Below, piece after piece: positions 8,717 through 16,216 of a stretch of 50,185 bases of DNA. The first letter of the stretch is position 1. Each line of letters opens with the position of its first letter. The notes beneath the pieces were generated by a model. That model had not been told where the DNA came from, searched no databases, and saw only the letters and a list, made by a program, of their open reading frames with translations. The DNA is from an uncultured Lachnospiraceae bacterium (GTDB taxonomy: Bacteria > Bacillota > Clostridia > Lachnospirales > Lachnospiraceae), in the NCBI GenBank assembly GCA_900544685.1, contig UQWA01000023.1, positions 1 through 50,185 of the forward strand. The letters are read 5' to 3'. A program made the translations under genes and the position numbers.

Positions 8717-8745
8717 TTGTGAGACGGAAAATTTCGTGGTATGAT
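8717..8745 (+). promoter_or_regulatory. Promoter of hybrid sensor kinase gene
   Basis: TTGTGA (8717-8722), a 17-nt spacer, TATGAT (8740-8745). The first nine bases TTGTGAGAC and the -10 hexamer are identical to those of the upstream GNAT promoter. Confidence 0.6.
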
Positions 8746-8822
8746 AAATAACAAAATCATGACTCCCGAAAAAGAAGAACGTGTAGCAATCATCCATTTC
8801 ATCAGATAAAGGAGAACTCGTT

Positions 8823-11231
8823 ATGGCTTTCTGTCAACAAGATTTTCATCTCGATATTTTTCAAAACAGTCCGGCTGCATATTGTGTGGCAGAACTTATA
8901 CTGGATACAGATGGGCATCCGACAGACTGGATTTATCGGTATTGTAATCCTGCATTTGCAGAGCTGAAGGGGTATCGTCTGGATGACATGATCAATCATT
9001 CGTTTTTAAGTCTGTATCCGCAGATCGATCAGGAATGGCTGAACGCCTATTATGCGGCCGCATATGAGAATAAAATCAGTGAAATGGATCTGATGCTGGA
9101 CGAACTGTATCATGTCGTGGTTGTGCCTGCCGGGCAAAAAGGCTTCTGCTCATGCATGATCTATGCGGAAAGAAATAAAAAAATAGAGAAAAATCAGTAT
9201 TCTCTGACGGAGGAAAAACAGGGCTTAAAAAAGCTTTTGCCGGAATACGTTTCTATGTACCGCATAGAACTTAATTCTGGAAAATATGAAACGCTGCGAC
9301 TTATAGGAAATACCAATGCGAGGCAGCTGGCTGAGCAGTCCGGTATGGTATTTTCGACCTTTGACGAATATACAGAGCATTATGCAGAGAATTTTATTCT
9401 GGAGGAAGACAGAGAAGAATTTAAGAACTGGCATTCCTGTAAGAATATGAAAAAACTGCTATGTAATACAGATAAAATTACGTATCATTATCACAGTGTT
9501 TCCAGAGAGGGAAAAGACAGTTATTATGAAGCATATGCAGTGAAGGAAAAGACAGATGATCAGACATTTCAGATTTTTTTAGGATATCGTAATATAGACA
9601 GCATTCTTTACAAAGAACGTTCTATTCAGCAAAAGCTTCAGGAAGCACTGGAGCAGGCAAAGCTGAGCAACGAGATCATTACAGCTATTGCCAAATCCTA
9701 TCAGTATATTTCGCAGATAGATATTCAGGCAGATACATTTGAAGAAATTATAAACAGAGACAAGATACATCTGAACTTTATCCGGACAGGTATCTTATCT
9801 GTAAACAATAAAAGAGTTTGCAGACAAGATGTGGCAGAAGAATATCAGGAAACATTTTTAAAATTTACAGATATTACTACCCTGCCTGAGAGGATGAAAT
9901 CGGAAGAATCTGTTGATCTGGAATATCGTATGAAAGATGGAAGCTGGCATAAAATGCGTTTAATAGAAAAGAAGAGAGATGAAAATGGCTGTTTGACTCA
10001 TGCACTCTGTGCGATACGAAGTATCAGTGATACAAAAAAGCGAGAGCAGGATCTGATGTATCAGGTAGCGGAAGCTAAGAAGGATGCCGCTCTCAAAAGC
10101 AGATTTTTATCGAATATGAGCCATGATATCCGGACTCCGATGAATGGAATTCTTGGAATGCTGGATCTGGCAGAACGTTATCCGGATGATCAGGAAATGC
10201 AGAAAAGATGCAGAGATAAAATAAGGGAATCCTCCAAATATCTGGTGGCACTTGTGAATGATATCCTGGATATGAATAAGCTGGAGTCAGAAACAGAGGT
10301 GAAGCAGAATATTCCGTTTGATCTGGCAGAATTGCTGAACAAAGTGAATACCAGCAGAGAGAAGATGGCGGCCAATAAGCTGATCGACTATGTGGTGAAC
10401 TGGCAATGTTCGGGAATAAAACACCGCTATCTCATCGGAAATCCACTGTATGTGGAACGGATTCTGACAATTATTGCTGATAATGCGGTGAAATTTACGA
10501 ATGCAGGTGGACAGATACAGGTCTGGGGGGAAGAAAAGACCACAGATGACAGACATGTGACATATCAATTTGGATGTTCGGATACTGGAATTGGTATGAG
10601 CGAAGAATTTGTAAAACGGGCTTTTGATATGTTTTCACAGGAGAATGAAACCAGCAGATCAAAGTATGAAGGCAGTGGACTGGGACTGGCAATTGCAAAG
10701 AAAATTGCGGATAAACTGGGAGGAACCATTGAGATTCAGAGCCAGAAGGAAAAAGGAACTACCGTACTGATTACATTAACATTTAAAATTGGAGAAAGAA
10801 TTGAGACAGAAAAGCCGTATGTACAGGGAGAAGTATCTCTGGAAGGACTGCGTGTTCTGGTTGCAGAAGACAACGAACTGAACATGGAAATCGCCAGGTA
10901 TATGTTAGAAGAAAATGGTATGCAGGTTGAGGGTGCTGTGGATGGGATGGATGCAGTAAAGAAATTTCAAAATACTGAACCAGGTTATTATGATGTGATT
11001 TGTATGGACATTATGATGCCAAACCTCAATGGATGGGATGCAGCAAGGAAAATACGGACCATGAAGCGGGCAGATGCCGAAAAGATACCGATAATAGCTA
11101 TGAGTGCGAATGCATTTACAGAGGATATTATTAAGAGCCGTATTTCCGGAATGGATCAGCACGTTGCAAAACCACTTGATATGAATCAGTTACGGAATGT
11201 ACTTAAGGAATGTGTTAAAAAACATACTTGA
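8823..11231 (+). CDS. PAS-domain hybrid sensor histidine kinase
   Basis: This 802-aa protein has no clear membrane segment and is probably cytoplasmic. Domains in order: a PAS-like sensor (about 10-120), a less conserved second sensor region (about 130-410), HisKA with the phospho-accepting H434 in FLSNMSHDIRTPMNGILGM, HATPase (N-box IIADNAVKFTNAG, G-boxes CSDTGIGMS and GSGLGLAIAKKIA), and a C-terminal receiver with D729 in CMDIMMPNLNG. No Hpt domain or DNA-binding domain is attached, so the phosphate must pass to partners encoded elsewhere. Such kinases are numerous in Lachnospiraceae. AAAGGAG lies 8 nt before the ATG. Its stop codon overlaps the -35 of the thiamine operon promoter. Confidence 0.9.
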   Translation: MAFCQQDFHLDIFQNSPAAYCVAELILDTDGHPTDWIYRYCNPAFAELKGYRLDDMINHSFLSLYPQIDQEWLNAYYAAAYENKISEMDLMLDELYHVVVVPAGQKGFCSCMIYAERNKKIEKNQYSLTEEKQGLKKLLPEYVSMYRIELNSGKYETLRLIGNTNARQLAEQSGMVFSTFDEYTEHYAENFILEEDREEFKNWHSCKNMKKLLCNTDKITYHYHSVSREGKDSYYEAYAVKEKTDDQTFQIFLGYRNIDSILYKERSIQQKLQEALEQAKLSNEIITAIAKSYQYISQIDIQADTFEEIINRDKIHLNFIRTGILSVNNKRVCRQDVAEEYQETFLKFTDITTLPERMKSEESVDLEYRMKDGSWHKMRLIEKKRDENGCLTHALCAIRSISDTKKREQDLMYQVAEAKKDAALKSRFLSNMSHDIRTPMNGILGMLDLAERYPDDQEMQKRCRDKIRESSKYLVALVNDILDMNKLESETEVKQNIPFDLAELLNKVNTSREKMAANKLIDYVVNWQCSGIKHRYLIGNPLYVERILTIIADNAVKFTNAGGQIQVWGEEKTTDDRHVTYQFGCSDTGIGMSEEFVKRAFDMFSQENETSRSKYEGSGLGLAIAKKIADKLGGTIEIQSQKEKGTTVLITLTFKIGERIETEKPYVQGEVSLEGLRVLVAEDNELNMEIARYMLEENGMQVEGAVDGMDAVKKFQNTEPGYYDVICMDIMMPNLNGWDAARKIRTMKRADAEKIPIIAMSANAFTEDIIKSRISGMDQHVAKPLDMNQLRNVLKECVKKHT

Positions 11232-11256
11232 AAATGAAAGATAAATGCTATATAAT
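11228..11256 (+). promoter_or_regulatory. Promoter of thi operon
   Basis: TTGAAA (11228-11233), a 17-nt spacer, TATAAT (11251-11256), about 10 nt before the riboswitch. It overlaps the stop codon of the sensor kinase gene. Confidence 0.8.
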
Positions 11257-11265
11257 GATCAGCAA

Positions 11266-11350
11266 ATAGGGGGCTCAAATGGATGGGCTGAGAGTAGACT
11301 TTGTAGTCTTGACCTGGAACCTGATTTGGATAATGCCAACGTAGGGAAAT
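11266..11350 (+). promoter_or_regulatory. TPP riboswitch (THI element)
   Basis: The conserved thi-box blocks are present in order: GGGGGCTC (11269-11276), GGGCTGAGAGTAG, then GAACCTGATTTGGATAATGC and CAACGTAGGGAA. It is followed by an intrinsic terminator and then thiS, so it fits transcription attenuation in which thiamine pyrophosphate binding stops the thiazole operon. Confidence 0.95.
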
Positions 11351-11433
11351 ACATGTTGCAATGTTAGAAGGTAAAGTTGCCGCTCTCTGTTTTACGTGAA
11401 CTGGGGGCACCACTTTTCACAGGAGCAGAATAG

Positions 11434-11475
11434 GCGCCGGATGATACAGATTAAGTGTATCATTCGGCGTTTTTT
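11434..11475 (+). terminator. Attenuator terminator of the TPP riboswitch
   Basis: CGCCGGATGATACA pairs with TGTATCATTCGGCG (one G-T wobble) around a 7-nt loop, followed by six T residues. It lies between the aptamer and thiS, as expected for an expression platform. Confidence 0.9.
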
Positions 11476-11524
11476 GGCGTTTTGAGAAAGAATGAGTGCC
11501 AAAAAGAGAAAGGAGTGTGGATAC

Positions 11525-11719
11525 ATGGTAAAGATCAATGGAGAGGAAAGAAATCTCGCCGGAAAAAATCTTCTGGAGTATTTAAAAGAGTCAGGATTTG
11601 AACCAGAGAGAGTAGTAGTAGAACGAAACCTGGAGATCATTCCACAGGAGAAACTTGGAAATGTAATCATTCAGGATGAAGATGCGATAGAAGTATTGCG
11701 ATTTGTAGGCGGAGGCTGA
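11525..11719 (+). CDS. thiS: Sulfur carrier protein ThiS
   Basis: This is a 64-aa ubiquitin-like sulfur carrier for thiazole synthesis. The first strand MVKINGEERN and the C-terminal tail EVLRFVGGG are visible. The terminal Gly-Gly is adenylated by ThiF and then carries the thiocarboxylate used by ThiG. The ATG at 11525 has AAAGGAG 9 nt upstream; an earlier in-frame ATG at 11492 falls close behind the terminator and has no site. It is the first gene of the riboswitch-controlled operon, and thiF follows after 3 nt. Confidence 0.96.
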   Translation: MVKINGEERNLAGKNLLEYLKESGFEPERVVVERNLEIIPQEKLGNVIIQDEDAIEVLRFVGGG

Positions 11720-11722
11720 AAA

Positions 11723-12376
11723 ATGACAGAAATGCAGATAAAGATGCAGCAGATGATCTCAAATGAGGAACTGGATCGTGCTTTTGATGCGAGATTTCCA
11801 GATGAAATGCGGAAAAAACTACGGGGAGCAAAGGTGGCGGTAGCCGGACTTGGAGGACTGGGATCGAACATAGCAGTCATGCTGGCACGGAGCGGAATCG
11901 GACATCTTTTCCTGGTGGATTTTGATGTGGTAGATGTGACCAATCTGAACAGGCAGATGTATTTCATCTCACATTTGGGATTGCCGAAAACAGAGGCTCT
12001 GCCACAGATTTTATATCAGATTAATCCCTATCTGATCTGTGAATCAATGCGAATAAAAGTAACACCGGAGAATGTCAGAGAATTATTTAAGGAGTATCCG
12101 ATTGTGTGTGAGGCTTTTGATAAGCCAGACCAGAAAGCCATGCTGGTTAGAGAATTATTGATGCAGTGCCCGGAAACGATTGTAGTGTCCGGTAATGGAA
12201 TGGCTGGTTACGGAGACACCAATGATATCTGTACCAGCCAGAAAATGAGACGTCTGTATGTGTGCGGAGACCAGAAAACAGATGTGGGTGGCGGCATCGG
12301 GCTGATGGCACCAAGAGTAGCAGCCTGTGCAGCTCATGAAGCAAATAAAGTCATACAGTTGATAATGGAAAGATAA
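11723..12376 (+). CDS. thiF: ThiS adenylyltransferase ThiF (short form)
   Basis: This is a 217-aa E1-like enzyme. The nucleotide-binding motif is VAGLGGLGSN (about residues 41-50), followed by FLVDFDVVDVTNLNRQMYF, which holds the conserved Asp and Asn/Arg that contact ATP. It adenylates the C-terminal glycine of ThiS. The protein is shorter than enterobacterial ThiF and lacks the CxxC zinc pairs, matching the shorter second ThiF family seen in clostridia. The start follows thiS by 3 nt and thiG begins 14 nt after its stop. Confidence 0.92.
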   Translation: MTEMQIKMQQMISNEELDRAFDARFPDEMRKKLRGAKVAVAGLGGLGSNIAVMLARSGIGHLFLVDFDVVDVTNLNRQMYFISHLGLPKTEALPQILYQINPYLICESMRIKVTPENVRELFKEYPIVCEAFDKPDQKAMLVRELLMQCPETIVVSGNGMAGYGDTNDICTSQKMRRLYVCGDQKTDVGGGIGLMAPRVAACAAHEANKVIQLIMER

Positions 12377-12390
12377 AAGGAGAAAAAGTC

Positions 12391-13155
12391 ATGGAAGATA
12401 AATTGGTTTTAGGTGGAAAAGAATTTAAAAGTCGTTTTATTCTCGGATCAGGAAAATATAACCTGAATCTGATTAAAGCTGCAGTAGAGCAGGGGGGTGC
12501 GGAGATTATTACACTTGCACTGCGCCGTGCCAATACACAGGAAAGTGAAAATATTCTGGATTATATTCCAAAGGGAGTAACGTTGCTTCCAAATACTTCC
12601 GGTGCAAGAACTGCAGAAGAAGCAGTTCGTATTGCGCGCTTAAGCAGAGCCATGGGATGTGGAGATTTTGTAAAGGTTGAGATCATGCGTGATACCAAAT
12701 ACCTGTTTCCAGACAATCAGGAAACCATAAAAGCAACTGAGATTCTTGCCAGTGAAGGGTTTGTGGTACTCCCATATATGAATCCTGATCTGAATGTGGC
12801 AAGGGATCTTCAGAGCGCAGGAGCAGCAGCGGTCATGCCACTGGCAGCACCGATTGGAAGTAACCGGGGATTGGCCATGAAAGCCATGATTCAGGTACTG
12901 ATTGATGAAATTGACCTGCCGATTATTGTCGATGCCGGAATTGGAAAACCGTCGCAGGCGTGTGAAGCAATGGAAATGGGAGCAGCGGCTGTTATGGCAA
13001 ATACTGCAATTGCAACAGCAGGAGATGTGCCGGAGATGGCAGCTGCCTTTAAACTGGGAATTGAAGCGGGAAGAAAAGCATATCTGACCGGAATGGGAAG
13101 AGTCCTGGCAAGAGGCGGAAGTGCATCTGACCCACTGACAGGTTTCTTACGTTAG
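12391..13155 (+). CDS. thiG: Thiazole synthase ThiG
   Basis: This is a 254-aa TIM-barrel enzyme that builds the thiazole phosphate ring from 1-deoxy-D-xylulose 5-phosphate, dehydroglycine and ThiS thiocarboxylate. The Schiff-base lysine is K95 in DFVKVEIM. Other family motifs are LGSGKY near the start, VVLPYMNPDLNVARDL, MPLAAPIGSNRG (phosphate binding) and VDAGIGKPSQACEAMEMGA. Length and C-terminus (ASDPLTGFLR) fit the family. AAGGAG lies upstream of the ATG. It sits between thiF and thiH in one transcript. Confidence 0.97.
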   Translation: MEDKLVLGGKEFKSRFILGSGKYNLNLIKAAVEQGGAEIITLALRRANTQESENILDYIPKGVTLLPNTSGARTAEEAVRIARLSRAMGCGDFVKVEIMRDTKYLFPDNQETIKATEILASEGFVVLPYMNPDLNVARDLQSAGAAAVMPLAAPIGSNRGLAMKAMIQVLIDEIDLPIIVDAGIGKPSQACEAMEMGAAAVMANTAIATAGDVPEMAAAFKLGIEAGRKAYLTGMGRVLARGGSASDPLTGFLR

Positions 13156-13166
13156 GAGGGACAGGG

Positions 13167-14426
13167 ATGAACGAAGAAAATCAGGTATATTTTGTGGACA
13201 GCGACCAGCTTCCGCCGGCAGCGCTTAAGAGAAAGCACCGTCTGGAACAGGACCCGTCTTTCCGAACCAATCATATGGAATATATGGAAGGCATGCAGGT
13301 AATTGAATCTGACATCAAGGATAAAGTTTTAAAAGCTATGGATGAGTATGACTATGATGCCTATACAGCACTGGATGTGGAGCGGGCACTTTCTCATGAG
13401 TCCTGTTCCATAGAAGATCTGAAAGCACTTTTATCCCCGGCTGCAGCACCTTATCTGGAGCAGATGGCAAGAAAGGCAGAAGAGATTACCAAGAATCATT
13501 TCGGAAATACCGTGTACATTTTTACACCACTGTATATTGCCAACTACTGTCAGAATTACTGTATTTACTGTGGATTCAACTGTTATAACAATATACGCCG
13601 GAAAAAACTGACATTTGAAGAGATAGAACACGAAATGCAGGTAATCTCCAGAACCGGAATGGAAGAGATTCTGATACTCACAGGCGAAAGCCGGGCATAT
13701 TCCGATGTGAAGTATATTGGGGAAGCAGTGAAGATTGCCAGAAAATATTTCAAAAATATTGGTATTGAGATTTATCCGGTAAATGTGGATGAATATCAGT
13801 ATCTTCATGAATGTGGCGTAGATTACGTAACAGTATTCCAGGAAACTTATCATACAGATAAATACGAAACGCTGCATCTGATGGGGCATAAACGGGTATG
13901 GCCATACCGGTTTGACTCTCAGGAGCGTGCACTGATGGGAGGCATGAGAGGGGCAGGATTCTCAGCTCTTCTGGGACTGGATGATTTTCGAAAAGATGCA
14001 CTGGCAACAGCATTGCATGTCTATTATATTAACCGAAAATATCCACATGCAGAACTGTCACTGAGCTGCCCACGCCTGCGTCCGATCGTGAATAATGACA
14101 AGATTAACCCAAGAGACGTGGGTGAAAAAGAACTTTGTCAGGTACTTTGTGCGTATCGGATTTTCCTCCCATTTGCGGGAATAACCGTATCCAGCAGAGA
14201 AAGTGCCGCATTCCGTAATGGTATTGCCAAGATTTGTGCTACGAAGGTATCAGCAGGAGTCTCTACCGGTATCGGAGACCATGAAGAAAAGTATGAAGGA
14301 AAAGAAGAGGCAGATGTTGGAGATGAACAGTTTGAGATCAACGATAATCGTTCTTTTGCATCCATGTATGAGGACATGGAACAGGGAGGTCTTCAGCCGG
14401 TTCTGAATGATTATATTTATGTGTAG
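13167..14426 (+). CDS. thiH: 2-iminoacetate synthase ThiH (radical SAM)
   Basis: This is a 419-aa radical-SAM tyrosine lyase that makes dehydroglycine for ThiG. The [4Fe-4S] cluster motif is C128, C132 and C135 in ANYCQNYCIYCGF. The SAM-binding region (ILILTGES) and the C-terminal BATS-like domain are present. ThiH is the oxygen-sensitive alternative to glycine oxidase ThiO, which fits an anaerobe. GGAGGGACAGGG upstream sets the start. Its last 20 nt overlap the start of the thiE-like gene. Confidence 0.96.
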   Translation: MNEENQVYFVDSDQLPPAALKRKHRLEQDPSFRTNHMEYMEGMQVIESDIKDKVLKAMDEYDYDAYTALDVERALSHESCSIEDLKALLSPAAAPYLEQMARKAEEITKNHFGNTVYIFTPLYIANYCQNYCIYCGFNCYNNIRRKKLTFEEIEHEMQVISRTGMEEILILTGESRAYSDVKYIGEAVKIARKYFKNIGIEIYPVNVDEYQYLHECGVDYVTVFQETYHTDKYETLHLMGHKRVWPYRFDSQERALMGGMRGAGFSALLGLDDFRKDALATALHVYYINRKYPHAELSLSCPRLRPIVNNDKINPRDVGEKELCQVLCAYRIFLPFAGITVSSRESAAFRNGIAKICATKVSAGVSTGIGDHEEKYEGKEEADVGDEQFEINDNRSFASMYEDMEQGGLQPVLNDYIYV

Positions 14427-15000
14427 GGAATATGAACATACCATAGTGATTACCAATCGTGCCCTGGTGCAGGGCGATTTTCTGATGCAGATGGAAAAAG
14501 TGGTCCATCTGCATCCCCATGCATTGATTTTAAGGGAAAAAGATCTGACGGATGAGGAATATGAACAGCTGGCAGGGAAAGTACTGGAAATCTGCCGTAA
14601 AGAGAATGTGGCCTGCTTTCTGCATTCCAGAATTGCCATCTCCAGGAAAGTTGGCTGCAAGAGGATACATCTGTCCATACCGATTCTGCAGAATCTGACA
14701 GAATCGGAGCGGACTCGTCTGAGAAAAGAATTTGAGGAAATCAGCATTTCCTGCCACAGCCTGAGTGATGTACAGACTGCGGTGAATGGTGGGGCAACGC
14801 AGATTATCCTCGGTACGATTTTTGAGACAGACTGTAAAAAAGGACTAAAAGGAAAAGGTACAGAATTTGTCAGAGAAATTTGCAACCAGTGCCCTGTACC
14901 GGTATATGCTATAGGTGGGATAAATCTGGAAAGACTTGCCAGTGTAATGGGTGCAGGAGCGGCGGGAGGATGCATGATGTCCGGATTCATGAAAATGTGA
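14407..15000 (+). CDS. thiE: ThiE/TenI-family thiamine phosphate synthase-like
   Basis: This is a 197-aa TIM-barrel protein of the ThiE/TenI family. Visible family features are TIVITNRALV at the start, the phosphate-loop segment GTIFETDCKKGLKGKG, and PVYAIGGINLERL followed by AGAAGGCMMSGF. The HLGQxD-type pyrimidine-binding motif of true thiamine phosphate synthases is replaced by RIHLSIPIL, so catalysis is uncertain. The gene overlaps thiH by 20 nt. GGGAGGT lies about 17 nt before the ATG at 14407, so translation may depend on coupling; an in-frame ATG at 14419 is the alternative start. It closes the thi operon. Confidence 0.78.
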   Translation: MIIFMCREYEHTIVITNRALVQGDFLMQMEKVVHLHPHALILREKDLTDEEYEQLAGKVLEICRKENVACFLHSRIAISRKVGCKRIHLSIPILQNLTESERTRLRKEFEEISISCHSLSDVQTAVNGGATQIILGTIFETDCKKGLKGKGTEFVREICNQCPVPVYAIGGINLERLASVMGAGAAGGCMMSGFMKM

Positions 15001-15066
15001 GCTTCCTTACGAATGTGAACATGTGGTATAATATCCACAATGGAAAATATTAGTGAGGGAAAAAAG

Positions 15067-15534
15067 ATGAATTTGATTGAAGAGGCAAAGAAACTGGGAT
15101 TTTCTGCTGCAGCACTGATAGATACGAAGGAGTTGGTATTTGTACCGGAATACCGGATGTACTGTGAACAGAATGCCTGTGGCTGTTATAATGTGAATCC
15201 GGCATGTCCTCCGGAGAGTGGTACGGTGGAGGAAATGAAGGAACGGGCATTGAAATATGAGAAGACACTGGTGCTGCAGACTATGCAGGATTATGAGATG
15301 GACTATAAGAAAGCAAAGCTCCATCATAATCAGCTGACAGAGCATTTGGCGGAGAAGATGAAGGAGACCGGGAAAACAGATATTCTGATTATGAGTGCAG
15401 GACCATATAAACACAATTCCTGCATGTCGGCTTATTGTGTGGATGCTCAGAAGATGGCGAATGTGGCAGGAATGAAATGCTGGACGGATGATGACTATAT
15501 CCGGTATTTTTCGGAGATTTTGTTCCATGAGTAA
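15067..15534 (+). CDS. DUF2284 metal-binding protein
   Basis: This is a 155-aa soluble protein of the DUF2284 family. Its cysteine cluster YCEQNACGCYNVNPACPP (about residues 31-50), plus CMSAYC near residue 122, would suit an iron-sulfur cluster or other metal site. The biochemical role is unknown. GAGGG lies just before the ATG at 15067, and an extended -10 element (TGG-TATAAT, 15027-15032) precedes it, so it is probably transcribed on its own after the thi operon. An in-frame ATG at 15040 is less likely. Confidence 0.85.
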   Translation: MNLIEEAKKLGFSAAALIDTKELVFVPEYRMYCEQNACGCYNVNPACPPESGTVEEMKERALKYEKTLVLQTMQDYEMDYKKAKLHHNQLTEHLAEKMKETGKTDILIMSAGPYKHNSCMSAYCVDAQKMANVAGMKCWTDDDYIRYFSEILFHE

Positions 15535-15616
15535 TATGGACAAGATATAGGATAAATGCCAGAGGATGTAACACTTAAAATTAACGGATAATATATGCAC
15601 TGAGGAGATGGAACAC

Positions 15617-16192
15617 ATGGACATTATGGAATTGTTAAAGACAAGAAGAACTTACCGCCGGTTTGCGCAGAGGCCAATATCGGATGAGATTCTCGCGGAT
15701 ATGCTGAATGCAGCAAGATACGCATCCAGCGCAGCAAATAGGCAGCCGATCAGTTATGTGGTAGTGAGAAACCCGGAAAAGGTAAAAGAAGTATTTGATC
15801 TGACGAAATGGGCGGGATACTTTCCGAATGATGCAGGACGCCCAAAGGCAGGCGAAGAACCAGTACTGTTTATCGGAATTGTTGAGAATCTGGATATCAG
15901 TAAAAATTATGCCGATACAGATGCCGGACTGGCCATCAGTAATCTGACACTGGCAGCCTGGAGTCATGGTGTGGGAAGCTGTATGATTGGAGCCTGCAAC
16001 AAGCCGAAGCTGTCAGAGATGTTTGGGCTGACAGAGAACCAGCAGTTACATACAGTAGTGGCATTTGGATATCCATCCCATAAGAGTTATATAGAGGACG
16101 TAAAAGACGGGGAGATCAAATACTATCTGGATGAGAATCAGGATTATGTTGTTCCAAAGCGAAAACTGGAAGATATAGTAAAATATCTGTAG
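15617..16192 (+). CDS. Nitroreductase-family protein
   Basis: This is a 191-aa flavoprotein of the nitroreductase fold. The FMN-binding N-terminus is TRRTYRRFAQRPIS, followed by AARYASSAANRQPISYVVV, and a glycine-rich GVGSCMIGACNKPKLSEMF in the second half. These enzymes usually bind FMN as a dimer and reduce nitro groups, quinones or flavins with NAD(P)H. The ATG at 15617 has GAGGAG at 9 nt; the ATG at 15608 directly abuts the site and is unlikely. It sits 24 nt before the surface-protein gene, though a functional link is not evident. Confidence 0.9.
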   Translation: MDIMELLKTRRTYRRFAQRPISDEILADMLNAARYASSAANRQPISYVVVRNPEKVKEVFDLTKWAGYFPNDAGRPKAGEEPVLFIGIVENLDISKNYADTDAGLAISNLTLAAWSHGVGSCMIGACNKPKLSEMFGLTENQQLHTVVAFGYPSHKSYIEDVKDGEIKYYLDENQDYVVPKRKLEDIVKYL

Positions 16193-16216
16193 GAATGAGA
16201 AGGGGAGTGAGTTATC

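Noticed and set aside
14250..15038. Minus-strand ORF of 262 codons across thiH/thiE
   Set aside because: It is antisense to well-recognised thi genes and has no recognisable features.
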